From Geminicoccaceae bacterium (GTDB lineage: Bacteria > Pseudomonadota > Alphaproteobacteria > Geminicoccales > Geminicoccaceae), in NCBI GenBank assembly GCA_020638465.1, contig JACKIM010000001.1, forward strand, positions 1 through 64,000: a DNA stretch of 64,000 bases, read 5' to 3'. The position numbers and the translations under genes are program-made. A model generated the notes under the pieces. It saw nothing but the letters and a program-made list of their open reading frames with translations. It was not told the origin of the DNA and did no database searches. Of the stretch, positions 8,776-16,591 are shown piece after piece; positions within the stretch are counted from its first letter, which is position 1, and the number at the start of each line of letters is the position of its first letter.

Positions 8776-10110
8776 ATGAGCAGCAGGATGTCGAGAACAG
8801 CCTCCGCGGTCATCCGCGCCGCACTCCTGTGCCTGGGGGTCTTCGCAGCCGCCAACGGTCCGGCACGGGCCGCCGACCCGGTTTACGACTATCCGATCGA
8901 CGATCCGTTCGCGGCCACGGTCGTCGGCACGCCGACCAGCCAGCAGGCGCCGCTGAACGTCCCCTCCTCGATCGGCGAGAACTACCTCGACGCCCGGCCG
9001 GACAGGGATTATCCGGACATCTTCTGGTATACCAGGAAGATGCGCTATCTGGTGGCGCTGCAGGATCATCCCGCACCGCTGGCCTTCGTGATCTCGGGAA
9101 CCGGCAGCAATCACAAGTCCATCAGTACGGTGGCGCTGGCCTTCGCACTCTTCGACCAGGGCGCTCATGTGGTCACGCTGCCCTCGCCGACCCACCCCAA
9201 TTTCATCGTCGCCGCCTCGCGCTATTCACGTCCCGGATCGACCGATGACGATGTCAGCGACCTCCTCGACGTGATGACGCAGATCCGCGACGAGCTCGTC
9301 GACGACGGTGCCCGGATCGACGGCTACCTGATCACCGGCTACAGCATGGGTGCCTTCCATGCCGCCGTGGTGGCGGAGGCGGATTCGCGGCTTCACAGGT
9401 TCGATTTCGACAAGGTGATGCTCGTCAATCCGCCGGTCAGCCTCTACGAATCGGCAAAGCGGCTGGATGCGATGCTGCTCGAAGGTATTCCCGGCGGAAT
9501 GCTGCACTTCAACGAATTCTACAGCAAGTTCATGCAGGGATTTGCCGATGTCTATGTGGAGGCCAGGGACATCGACCTTACCGGCGACTTTCTCTACGAC
9601 ATCTACAAGGAGCGCGAGATCAAGGGCGAGGACATTGACTTCAAGGCCCTTATCGGTCTCAGTTTCCGGCTGAGCGCCGCCAACCTGATCTTCACGACCG
9701 ATGTCATGAATCGTGCCGACTACGTGGTGCCGGCCAATGTCGAACTGGGAACCAGCACGTCGCTGACCGACTATTTCAAGGTCTGCGCGCAACTGGACTT
9801 CAACGACTACATCACCGAACTGTTCCTCCCGCTGGTCAAGAAGCAGAAGCCTCCCGGAATTCTCGAACAGCTGGTCGACAAGGCCAGCCTCCGCTCGATC
9901 GAGCCATACCTGCGCAATTCCCCGAATGTCGCGTTGATGACGAATGCGGATGACGTGATCCTCGGCGATGGCGACATCCAGTGGTTCGAGGATGTGTTCG
10001 GCGACCGCGCGAAGATATGGCCGAACGGCGGTCATCTGGGCAATCTCCGCCACCATTCGTTCATCGACTATTTCAAGGGTTTCTTCACCATCGGCGGGGA
10101 GGGCAAGTGA
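8776..10110 (+). CDS. Exported alpha/beta serine hydrolase coupled to mlaA
   Basis: The product has 444 residues from the ATG at 8776. The N-terminus is a signal peptide (hydrophobic AVIRAALLCLGVFAAANG, cleavage near ARA-AD), so it acts in the periplasm. A GYSMGAF nucleophile elbow (Ser190), Asp392/393 (NADD) and His420 (GGHLGN) form a plausible Ser-Asp-His triad of the alpha/beta hydrolase fold. The start could also be the GTG at 8722, which has GGTGAAGGAA in front, but that adds residues before the signal peptide. Its stop overlaps the mlaA start (TGATG), so it probably works with MlaA at the outer membrane, perhaps on phospholipid or an acyl product. The substrate is unknown. Confidence 0.78.
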   Translation: MSSRMSRTASAVIRAALLCLGVFAAANGPARAADPVYDYPIDDPFAATVVGTPTSQQAPLNVPSSIGENYLDARPDRDYPDIFWYTRKMRYLVALQDHPAPLAFVISGTGSNHKSISTVALAFALFDQGAHVVTLPSPTHPNFIVAASRYSRPGSTDDDVSDLLDVMTQIRDELVDDGARIDGYLITGYSMGAFHAAVVAEADSRLHRFDFDKVMLVNPPVSLYESAKRLDAMLLEGIPGGMLHFNEFYSKFMQGFADVYVEARDIDLTGDFLYDIYKEREIKGEDIDFKALIGLSFRLSAANLIFTTDVMNRADYVVPANVELGTSTSLTDYFKVCAQLDFNDYITELFLPLVKKQKPPGILEQLVDKASLRSIEPYLRNSPNVALMTNADDVILGDGDIQWFEDVFGDRAKIWPNGGHLGNLRHHSFIDYFKGFFTIGGEGK

Positions 10111-10862
10111 TGAATGCGAAGACCCTGCGCGTCATGCTGGCCGCGTCCTTCCTCGGCGGTTGCGCCTCCACGTCCGAAGTCGTGACGGGCGGAACGGCGC
10201 CACAAAGGCCGATGCACAGCGCCGCGGACTACAACTTTCGCGACGATGGCCCCGCGGATATCTACGACCCGTTCGAGTCGGTCAACCGCACGATCTACAC
10301 GTTCAATGCGCGTTTCGATGAATATGTCTTCCTGCCGATAGTCTACGCCTACGAAGCCGTCATGCCGGATCCCCTTGAAGACAGGATCAGCGATTTCTTC
10401 TCCAACCTGTCGGAAATTCCGACCTTCGCCAATTCCCTGCTGCAAGGCAACATGGACCATGCCGGCAGGGCGCTGCACCGGTTCGCCATCAACACCACGG
10501 TCGGCCTGCTCGGCTTCGTCGACATCGCGTCGGCCGCGGGCGTGCCCCAGGAGCGCGAGGATTTCGGCCAGACGCTGGGCGTATGGGGAATGGACAACGG
10601 TCCCTACATCGTCCTGCCGATCCTGGGCCCGTCCAATCTGCGCGATACAACCGGGCTGGCGGTGACGACACTCGCGACCATGACGGCGATCCCCGGCGAT
10701 ACCCAGGACACGACGGCGTACAAGGCCGCCAATTACGGGCTGCGGCCGGTGAATGTCCGGCGCAATATCGGCTTTCGCTACTACAATACATCTTCACCGT
10801 TCGAATACGATCTCGTCCGGTTGCTTTATACGCAGAAGCGGGAACTCGACATTGAGCGATAA
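10110..10862 (+). CDS. mlaA: MlaA (VacJ) family outer-membrane lipoprotein
   Basis: A 250-residue lipoprotein. A short signal peptide ends in the lipobox LGGC (Cys about residue 17), then DPFESVNRTIYTFNARFDEY, FFSNLSEIPTFANSLLQGN, ALHRFAINTTVGLLGFVDIAS and REDFGQTLGVWGMDNGPYIVLP, all diagnostic of MlaA. MlaA forms a channel with OmpC/F-type porins and removes mislocalised phospholipids from the outer leaflet for return by MlaBCDEF. No other mla genes are in the window. It is translationally coupled to the hydrolase gene upstream (TGATG overlap) with GGGGAGGG as ribosome site. The family call is secure. Confidence 0.95.
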   Translation: MNAKTLRVMLAASFLGGCASTSEVVTGGTAPQRPMHSAADYNFRDDGPADIYDPFESVNRTIYTFNARFDEYVFLPIVYAYEAVMPDPLEDRISDFFSNLSEIPTFANSLLQGNMDHAGRALHRFAINTTVGLLGFVDIASAAGVPQEREDFGQTLGVWGMDNGPYIVLPILGPSNLRDTTGLAVTTLATMTAIPGDTQDTTAYKAANYGLRPVNVRRNIGFRYYNTSSPFEYDLVRLLYTQKRELDIER

Positions 10863-11036
10863 GGGACGAAAGCACCGCGCATATCACACAACGACAAAAA
10901 TTCCTTTTGAAGAGAACTTTTCAGAAAATCGGCGTGCCGGGGGCGAATTTCATCCCCCGAGAGCGTCAGGCTTGCCAAGACCGGACAGTGCCGGCAGTTT
11001 TGCGGTGCCATGACATGTCACAATGAGGAATCGCCC

Positions 11037-12113
11037 ATGCTCATCAGCCGTCGTCTCCTCCTGCAATCCGCGGCCATGGCCGGGCTGGCGTCCGCGCCGG
11101 TACTGGCACAGGAGCCCCTGAAGATCGGGTTCGTCTATGTCGGCCCCATCGGCGACCATGGCTGGAGCTACCAGCATGAGCAGGGACGTCTCGCGGTCCA
11201 GGATCATTTCGGCGACAAGGTCAAGACCACCTATGTCGAGAATGTCTCCGAGGGACCGGACGCCGAACGGGTCATCCGCCAGCTTGCCAGCAGCGGCCAC
11301 GACCTTGTCTTCACGACCTCCTTCGGTTTCATGAACGCCACCGACAAGGTCGCCCGACAGTTCCCCAAGGTGACATTCGAGCACGCCACCGGCTACAAGC
11401 AGCGCGCCAACCTGGCGACCTATCTGACCACCACCTATCAGGGCCGCTACGTTTCCGGTTTTCTCGGTGGAAAACTGTCGAAGACCGGCAAGATCGGTTA
11501 CATCGCCTCGTTCCCCATCCCCGAGGTGGTTCGCGACATCAATGCCGTGCAGCTTGGCCTGCAGCGTGCCCGCGACGACGGCGAAATCGTCATCATCTGG
11601 GTCAACAGCTGGTACGATCCGGCCAAGGAAGGCGACGCCGCACGCGTGATGATGAACCAGGGCGTGGACTTCATCATCCAGCATACCGACAGCCCGGCGG
11701 CCATGCAGGTGGCGAACGAGAAGGGCATCTGGGCGGTGGGACAGGCCTCCGACATGAGCAAGTTCGGCCCCAAGGCGCAGGTGACGGCCGTCATCGACGA
11801 CTGGGCTCCCTACTACATCCGCCGCACCCAGGAGGTGATGGACGGCACCTGGAAGACCGGCGACCACTGGGGCGGCCTGCAGGACGGCATGCTGAAGCTG
11901 TCGCCGATCAATCCGGCCGTTCCCCAGGAGATCGCGGACGAGGCGATGAAGATCGCCGGTTCCATCGCCGACGGCAGCTTCCACCCGTTCACCGGCCCGA
12001 TCCGCAACCAGGCGGGCGAGGTCAAGGTCGCCGAAGGCACGGAGATGACGCACGAGGAACTGGCCGGCATGAACTGGTATGTCGAGGGAGTGAAGGGCGA
12101 ACTGCCCCAGTAA
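11037..12113 (+). CDS. BMP-family ABC substrate-binding protein (nucleoside/purine-type), orphan
   Basis: A 358-residue periplasmic binding protein of the basic-membrane-protein (BMP/PnrA) family: LKIGFVYVGPIGDHGWSY, VFTTSFGFMNATDKVA, TTYQGRYVSGFLGGKLSKT and YDPAKEGDAARVMMNQGVDF. The start at 11037 follows GAGGAA. The signal peptide begins ISRRLLLQSAAMAG, resembling a Tat twin-arginine signal. Characterised BMP proteins bind purine nucleosides or related ligands. No permease or ATPase genes follow; instead come the NdmC/NdmD/NdmE-like genes, so it may deliver a purine-type substrate to that enzyme through a transporter encoded elsewhere. The ligand is inferred, not shown. Confidence 0.9.
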   Translation: MLISRRLLLQSAAMAGLASAPVLAQEPLKIGFVYVGPIGDHGWSYQHEQGRLAVQDHFGDKVKTTYVENVSEGPDAERVIRQLASSGHDLVFTTSFGFMNATDKVARQFPKVTFEHATGYKQRANLATYLTTTYQGRYVSGFLGGKLSKTGKIGYIASFPIPEVVRDINAVQLGLQRARDDGEIVIIWVNSWYDPAKEGDAARVMMNQGVDFIIQHTDSPAAMQVANEKGIWAVGQASDMSKFGPKAQVTAVIDDWAPYYIRRTQEVMDGTWKTGDHWGGLQDGMLKLSPINPAVPQEIADEAMKIAGSIADGSFHPFTGPIRNQAGEVKVAEGTEMTHEELAGMNWYVEGVKGELPQ

Positions 12114-12246
12114 CCGGCCGGCATCGGAAGGATGCCTGAATAACAGCATTAAAACCGTGGAATCCGGTCGTCAGTATTTGCCGGGTTCCCTTGACGGGCG
12201 GTCCGTATCTCCGGGCCGCCCGGTCCAGCAACAGGGGAAGCCGGGC

Positions 12247-13095
12247 ATGAACGATCCGGTCATATGGAACCAGTGGCATGTCGTCGGCATCGACAGCGAA
12301 TTGAAGCCGTCGGCGAGATTGCGGACGCGGCTGCTCGACCGGCAACTGACGCTGGAGCGGGACTCCGGCGGCCAGCCATCCGCAACACTGGAAGATGATC
12401 GCAAACTGCCGACTTTCGCCCGTTACGGATTCATCTGGACGACGCTCGGCGAGCCCGTGGCGCCCTTGTTTCCCGTGCCGGAAGTGGACGAACCCGATCG
12501 CGTCAATGTCGTCACCGGCTCGGTAGCAGTACGCGCCTCAGCTCCGCGCTGTATCGAGAATTTCCTCGACATGGGACATTTCCCCTTTGTCCATACGGGG
12601 CTGCTCGGCGAGGAACCGCATACCGAGGTCAAGGACTACAAGGTCGAGATCGACGAGACCCGCGACGAGGTGATCGCGACCGAATGCCAGTTCTACCAGC
12701 CGCGCGCGGCTGCGGCGTCCAGCGGCGGTGCGCGGGTCGAGTACATCTACCGCGTGCCGCACCCCTATTGCAGCGTGCTCTACAAGTCCTGTCCCTTCGA
12801 TGCCGCCCGCTTCGACATCGTCGCCATATTCGCCCAGCCGATGAGCGAGGAGCACACCTTCGCCCACACGCTGATGTCCATCGTCGACGACCGCAGCAGT
12901 CGCACCGACATCCGGCATTTCCAGCTCAGCATCTTCGGTCAGGACAAGCCCATTCTCGAAAACCAGCGGCCACGCCGCCTGCCCCTCGATCCGCGCGCCG
13001 AAACGCCGATCCGCGCGGACCGTTCGTCGATCTTCTACCGCCGCTGGCTGCGGGCGAAGAACGTCGCCTATGGCACCATCCCGGCCGGAACATGA
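12247..13095 (+). CDS. Rieske-less mononuclear iron oxygenase (NdmC-like N-demethylase subunit)
   Basis: A 282-residue protein related to the catalytic half of Rieske oxygenase alpha subunits (vanillate demethylase/NdmA type). The mononuclear-iron motif ENFLDMGHFPFVH is intact, with Asp108, His111 and His116. The N-terminal 70 residues keep the Rieske-domain edges (WHVVGIDSEL...LERDSGG and FARYGFIWTTLGEP), but the segment that should hold the two Cys-His pairs is missing, leaving no [2Fe-2S] site. NdmC, the caffeine N7-demethylase subunit, has this same defect. Electrons must come from a separate Rieske protein, and the next gene encodes one (4-bp overlap). The ATG at 12247 has AGGGGAAG in front. 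The substrate is unproven. Confidence 0.85.
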   Translation: MNDPVIWNQWHVVGIDSELKPSARLRTRLLDRQLTLERDSGGQPSATLEDDRKLPTFARYGFIWTTLGEPVAPLFPVPEVDEPDRVNVVTGSVAVRASAPRCIENFLDMGHFPFVHTGLLGEEPHTEVKDYKVEIDETRDEVIATECQFYQPRAAAASSGGARVEYIYRVPHPYCSVLYKSCPFDAARFDIVAIFAQPMSEEHTFAHTLMSIVDDRSSRTDIRHFQLSIFGQDKPILENQRPRRLPLDPRAETPIRADRSSIFYRRWLRAKNVAYGTIPAGT

Positions 13096-14786
13096 ACATG
13101 AACACACGCGATCCACGCCGGGACGGGTGGCATCCGGTGGCGAGTTCGGCGGACCTCGTCCGGCGCCACATCTTTCACGGCCGCCTGTGGGGGCAGGAAC
13201 TCGCCATCTGGCGGGCCGACGACGGCAACGTCAATGTCTGGGAAAACCGCTGCCTGCATCGCGGCGTGCGACTGACCATCGGCGTCAACCTCGGCCACGA
13301 GCTGATGTGCCAGTACCATGGCTGGCGCTATGCCAACCGTTCCGCCGGCTGCACCTACATCCCGGCCCATCCCGCCGATGCGCCGGCACGCACGGTGTGC
13401 AACCGGACCTTCGCCGCCATCGAGTGCCACGGCCTTGTCTGGGCCTGTCTGGACAGCGGAAGCGAAGCTGCATCCCTCCCCGAAGTGCCGGAAGGCAGTT
13501 CCCTGCTGCGCGCCGTCAGTATCGACGCCCCCGCCGACGACGTCGCGGATGCGCTCAGGGAACGGGGAGCGCGGCAGGAAGATACTTTCCGTTTGTGGGA
13601 CGAGGAATGCAAGGTTCGCTTCATCCTCCAGCCAGCCGATGCCGGGGTCACGATCGTGCGCGGCATTCTCGCCCCGGATGCCGCCTCCGGCCTCGACGAT
13701 CTGCGGGCCCTCGATCATCGGCTCTGCCTGCTGCGTGACACGGTCGAAGCTGGCGTGCGCAAGCCCGTGGTCGCCATCGAACCCGAATTCTCCAGGGTCC
13801 CGGCCGAACTGGCGACCATGCCGGAGCGTGCGCCACGCAGTGCTGTCCATCGCATGCTGGTCGAGCGCAAGTGGCCGGTGGCCGGGGACGTCATGGCCTT
13901 CCGCCTGTCGCCGCTGGACGGGATGCTGCCATCGTTCCAGCCGGGTGCGCACATCGACGTTCACCTGCCCAACGGCCTCATCCGCCAGTATTCGCTGACC
14001 AACGGCCCCGATGACACGACCGCCTTCGTCATCGGCGTCAAGCGCGAACCGGACGGCAAGGGCGGATCGGCAGCATTGCACGACCATGTCCGCGAGGGCG
14101 ACGTTCTGGCCGTGGGTGAGCCACGCAACAATTTCCCGTTGCGCCGCGACCAGCTCCACACCCGCCTCATCGCCGGCGGCATCGGCGTCACCCCGCTGCT
14201 GGCGATGGCCCGCACGCTGGACCTGTCCGGCGTTTCCTTCAGGATGCATGTCCTCGCGCGGACGAAAGGGGCCCTGCCCTTCGCCGGCGAGCTGGAACGG
14301 TTCGGCGACCGCGTGCAATTCCATCTCGGCCTCGACCCCGAACAGAGCTCGGCGGCATTTCGTGCGATCCTCGCCGGGCAGGGCGAAAAGGAGGCGGTCT
14401 ATGTCTGCGGCCCGCCGGCGATGCTCGATGCCGTGCGGCGGATCGCAGCGGAAAGCGGATGGGATGACGACCAGGTCCACTTCGAGTATTTCGCCAACGA
14501 GCACGACCTGGACAAATCCAGCGGGTTCGCCGTGGATCTCGCGCGTTCCGCGCTCACCCTCGATGTCCCGCCCGGGCGCAGTATCGTCGAGGTCCTGCGC
14601 GACAACGGCATCGACCTTCCCACCTCCTGCGAGAAGGGAGCCTGCGGCACCTGCCGGGTCGAGGTGATCGAGGGGGAGATCGACCACCAGGACGTCTATC
14701 TTACCGAAGCCGAGAAGGCCGACGGTCGGTGCATGATGGCATGTGTGTCGAGAGCCCGCGGCGACCGTCTGGTGCTCGACCTGTGA
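13092..14786 (+). CDS. Rieske-FNR-ferredoxin fusion reductase (NdmD-like)
   Basis: A 564-residue three-part electron carrier. Residues 1-110 are a Rieske domain with ligands Cys54-x-His56 and Cys73-x2-His76 (NRCLHRGV, CQYHGWRY). Residues about 250-470 are a flavin/NAD(P)H reductase (RQYSLTNG near 298; IAGGIGVTPLLAMA near 361; YVCGPPAMLDAV). Residues 485-564 are a plant-type [2Fe-2S] ferredoxin with Cys513, Cys518, Cys521 and a distal Cys near 547-551. Ordinary Rieske-oxygenase reductases lack the first domain. NdmD of the caffeine pathway has exactly this layout and supplies the Rieske cluster that NdmC lacks. It overlaps the oxygenase gene by ATGA; a second ATG lies at 13098. Confidence 0.92.
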   Translation: MNMNTRDPRRDGWHPVASSADLVRRHIFHGRLWGQELAIWRADDGNVNVWENRCLHRGVRLTIGVNLGHELMCQYHGWRYANRSAGCTYIPAHPADAPARTVCNRTFAAIECHGLVWACLDSGSEAASLPEVPEGSSLLRAVSIDAPADDVADALRERGARQEDTFRLWDEECKVRFILQPADAGVTIVRGILAPDAASGLDDLRALDHRLCLLRDTVEAGVRKPVVAIEPEFSRVPAELATMPERAPRSAVHRMLVERKWPVAGDVMAFRLSPLDGMLPSFQPGAHIDVHLPNGLIRQYSLTNGPDDTTAFVIGVKREPDGKGGSAALHDHVREGDVLAVGEPRNNFPLRRDQLHTRLIAGGIGVTPLLAMARTLDLSGVSFRMHVLARTKGALPFAGELERFGDRVQFHLGLDPEQSSAAFRAILAGQGEKEAVYVCGPPAMLDAVRRIAAESGWDDDQVHFEYFANEHDLDKSSGFAVDLARSALTLDVPPGRSIVEVLRDNGIDLPTSCEKGACGTCRVEVIEGEIDHQDVYLTEAEKADGRCMMACVSRARGDRLVLDL

Positions 14787-14793
14787 GACGACC

Positions 14794-15426
14794 ATGATCA
14801 CGCTCTACGACTACGAACTGTCGGGCAATTGCTACAAGATCCGGCTGATGCTGGGTTTTCTCGGCCTCGACTACACCACCCGCCATGTGGATTTCTATCC
14901 GGGCCTCGAACACCGCAGCGATGCCTTCAGGGCCATCAACCCGCTGGCACAACTGCCGGTGCTCGACCATGACGGTTTCATCGTCCGCGATGCCCAGGCG
15001 ATCCTCACCTATCTCGCCAGCGCCTTCGACGACGATCGCAACTGGGGCTTCGGCCGGAGCGCCCGCCGTGACGGCGATATCGCCCAGTGGCTCGCCTTCG
15101 GCAACGAACTCACCGGCAGCATCGGTGCCGCCCGCCTGCATGATGCGTTCCTGTTCGAACTCGACGCCGATGCCGCCCGCAAGCGCGGCAGGCAACTCCT
15201 GCGGATCCTCGACCAGCACCTGTGGTTCATGGAGCGGCAGGAGCAGGACTGGGTCGTCGCCGGCGATCGCCCGTCCATCGCCGATATCGCCTGCTTCCCC
15301 TATGTGGCGCTCAGTGAGGACGCCGGTCTCCCGCGCGAGGAGTGCCCGGCCGTGCGGCGCTGGATCGACCGTTTCAAGCGCATCGAGGGATTTCGCGTGA
15401 TGTCGGGTGTGTTTCCCGCACGCTGA
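14794..15426 (+). CDS. Glutathione S-transferase family protein (NdmE-like structural partner)
   Basis: A 210-residue GST with a thioredoxin-like N-terminal domain (MITLYDYELSGNCYKIRLML; LAQLPVLDHDGFIVRDAQAI, the SNAIL/TRAIL-type glutathione site region) and a helical C-terminal domain (QDWVVAGDRPSIADIACFPY). It starts 7 bp after the reductase stop, so all three genes are one operon. In Pseudomonas putida CBB5 the GST NdmE is required to hold the NdmC-NdmD complex together; gene order and domain content suggest the same role here. A stand-alone glutathione-conjugation or dehalogenation role is the alternative. GST family is certain; NdmE function is inferred. Confidence 0.88.
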   Translation: MITLYDYELSGNCYKIRLMLGFLGLDYTTRHVDFYPGLEHRSDAFRAINPLAQLPVLDHDGFIVRDAQAILTYLASAFDDDRNWGFGRSARRDGDIAQWLAFGNELTGSIGAARLHDAFLFELDADAARKRGRQLLRILDQHLWFMERQEQDWVVAGDRPSIADIACFPYVALSEDAGLPREECPAVRRWIDRFKRIEGFRVMSGVFPAR

Positions 15427-15513
15427 TCCACGGCCGCGGTCCGTACAAAGGTTGAAAGCCCGAGGATCGGCGTACAATGTGATGGAACATCACGACAAGG
15501 GGGAGAACATCAC

Positions 15514-16281
15514 GTGGCAGAATTCGACGATCGTATCGCCCTGGTCACCGGAACCACCGGAATTGGCCGGGCATCGGCACTCCGGCTGCAATCGGCCGGT
15601 GGACAGGTGGTGGCCCTGGGGATCGACGAAGCGGCCAACGAGGCGCTTGCCCGCGAAGGCGTGACGGTCATCGGCACCGATGTCGCCGATGCTGGACAAG
15701 TCGAGAAGGTCTTCGAACGAATAAAGTCACTTCACGGCGGCCTCGATATCATCGTCAATTGCGCCGCCATCCACCCTTATGCCGACCTGGTCGATACCAC
15801 ACCCGAGACCTTCGCCCGTTGCATGGCGGTCAATGTCGGCTCGATCCACCTCACCGCCCGTTACGGAGTGCCGCTGATGCGCGGTCGCGGCCATGGCAGC
15901 ATCGTCAATCTCGCCAGCGTCCAGGGACATGCCTGCCAGAAGGGCGTGGCGGCCTATGTCGCCAGCAAGGGGGCGATCCATGCCCTCACCCGCGCGATGG
16001 CCCTCGAACTCGCACCCGCCGGCATTCGCGTGAACTCGGTGAGCCCCGGATCGGTGCGCACGCCGATCCTCGAACTGGCAGCCCGCACCTTCGACGGCCC
16101 GGACGCCGATGTCGAGGAAGCCTTCCGCCGCTTCGGCGCCTCCCACCCGCTGGGGCGCATCGGCGAACCGGAAGAGGTCGCCGAGATGGTCGCCTTCCTC
16201 GCCAGCGACCGCAGCTTGTTTTGCACAGGTGGAGATTATCTCATAGATGGTGGCTTGACCGCCGGTATCGGTGTCAGCTGA
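15514..16281 (+). CDS. Short-chain dehydrogenase/reductase (SDR)
   Basis: A 255-residue classical SDR oxidoreductase: cofactor motif TGTTGIG (residues about 11-17), NCAA in place of NNAG, catalytic Ser in NLASVQG and YVASK with the active Tyr/Lys, then RVNSVSPGSVRTPI and the C-terminal GGDYLIDGGLTAG. It uses NAD(P)H. The start is GTG at 15514 with AAGGGGGAGAAC in front. It lies 87 bp after the GST gene on the same strand and may belong to the same operon, reducing or oxidising a product of the demethylation pathway. The substrate is unknown. Confidence 0.88.
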   Translation: MAEFDDRIALVTGTTGIGRASALRLQSAGGQVVALGIDEAANEALAREGVTVIGTDVADAGQVEKVFERIKSLHGGLDIIVNCAAIHPYADLVDTTPETFARCMAVNVGSIHLTARYGVPLMRGRGHGSIVNLASVQGHACQKGVAAYVASKGAIHALTRAMALELAPAGIRVNSVSPGSVRTPILELAARTFDGPDADVEEAFRRFGASHPLGRIGEPEEVAEMVAFLASDRSLFCTGGDYLIDGGLTAGIGVS

Positions 16282-16591
16282 GACCTTGCCCGACTGACCT
16301 TTGCCGGACGTTTGCACCACGTTGCGCGTGGACAACCGGACGGCAATCGGACCGCAAGCGATAACCCATTGGTCCATGCCGATAAAAAGCGTCGCATTCG
16401 AGACTATTTTCAGTCGAATTGACAGCGTATTGAGGAAACGCCGACGGTTGTCACGGCCAAGGGTATTCCGCCAATGCGTTGTTAGGAGTTGCAATTGCAT
16501 TCCGGATAGTGCCTCCTTCCCGTAACGATCAGGCTGAAGGCAGGTGTTTTTTCGTTACAGGATAACTTGCCGAAGAACAGAGGATTCACGG
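16282..16591 (+). promoter_or_regulatory. Intergenic region upstream of the peptide-importer operon
   Basis: This 310-bp gap holds no convincing gene. It presumably contains the promoter for the importer operon. A TTGACA hexamer is at 16419-16424 but no good -10 element follows at the right distance, so no promoter is assigned. The binding-protein ribosome site (AGAGGA) is at its right end. Confidence 0.3.

Noticed and set aside
10938..10959. CGGGGG/CCCCCG hairpin after mlaA as a terminator
   Set aside because: Only six base pairs and no T-tract; too weak to list.
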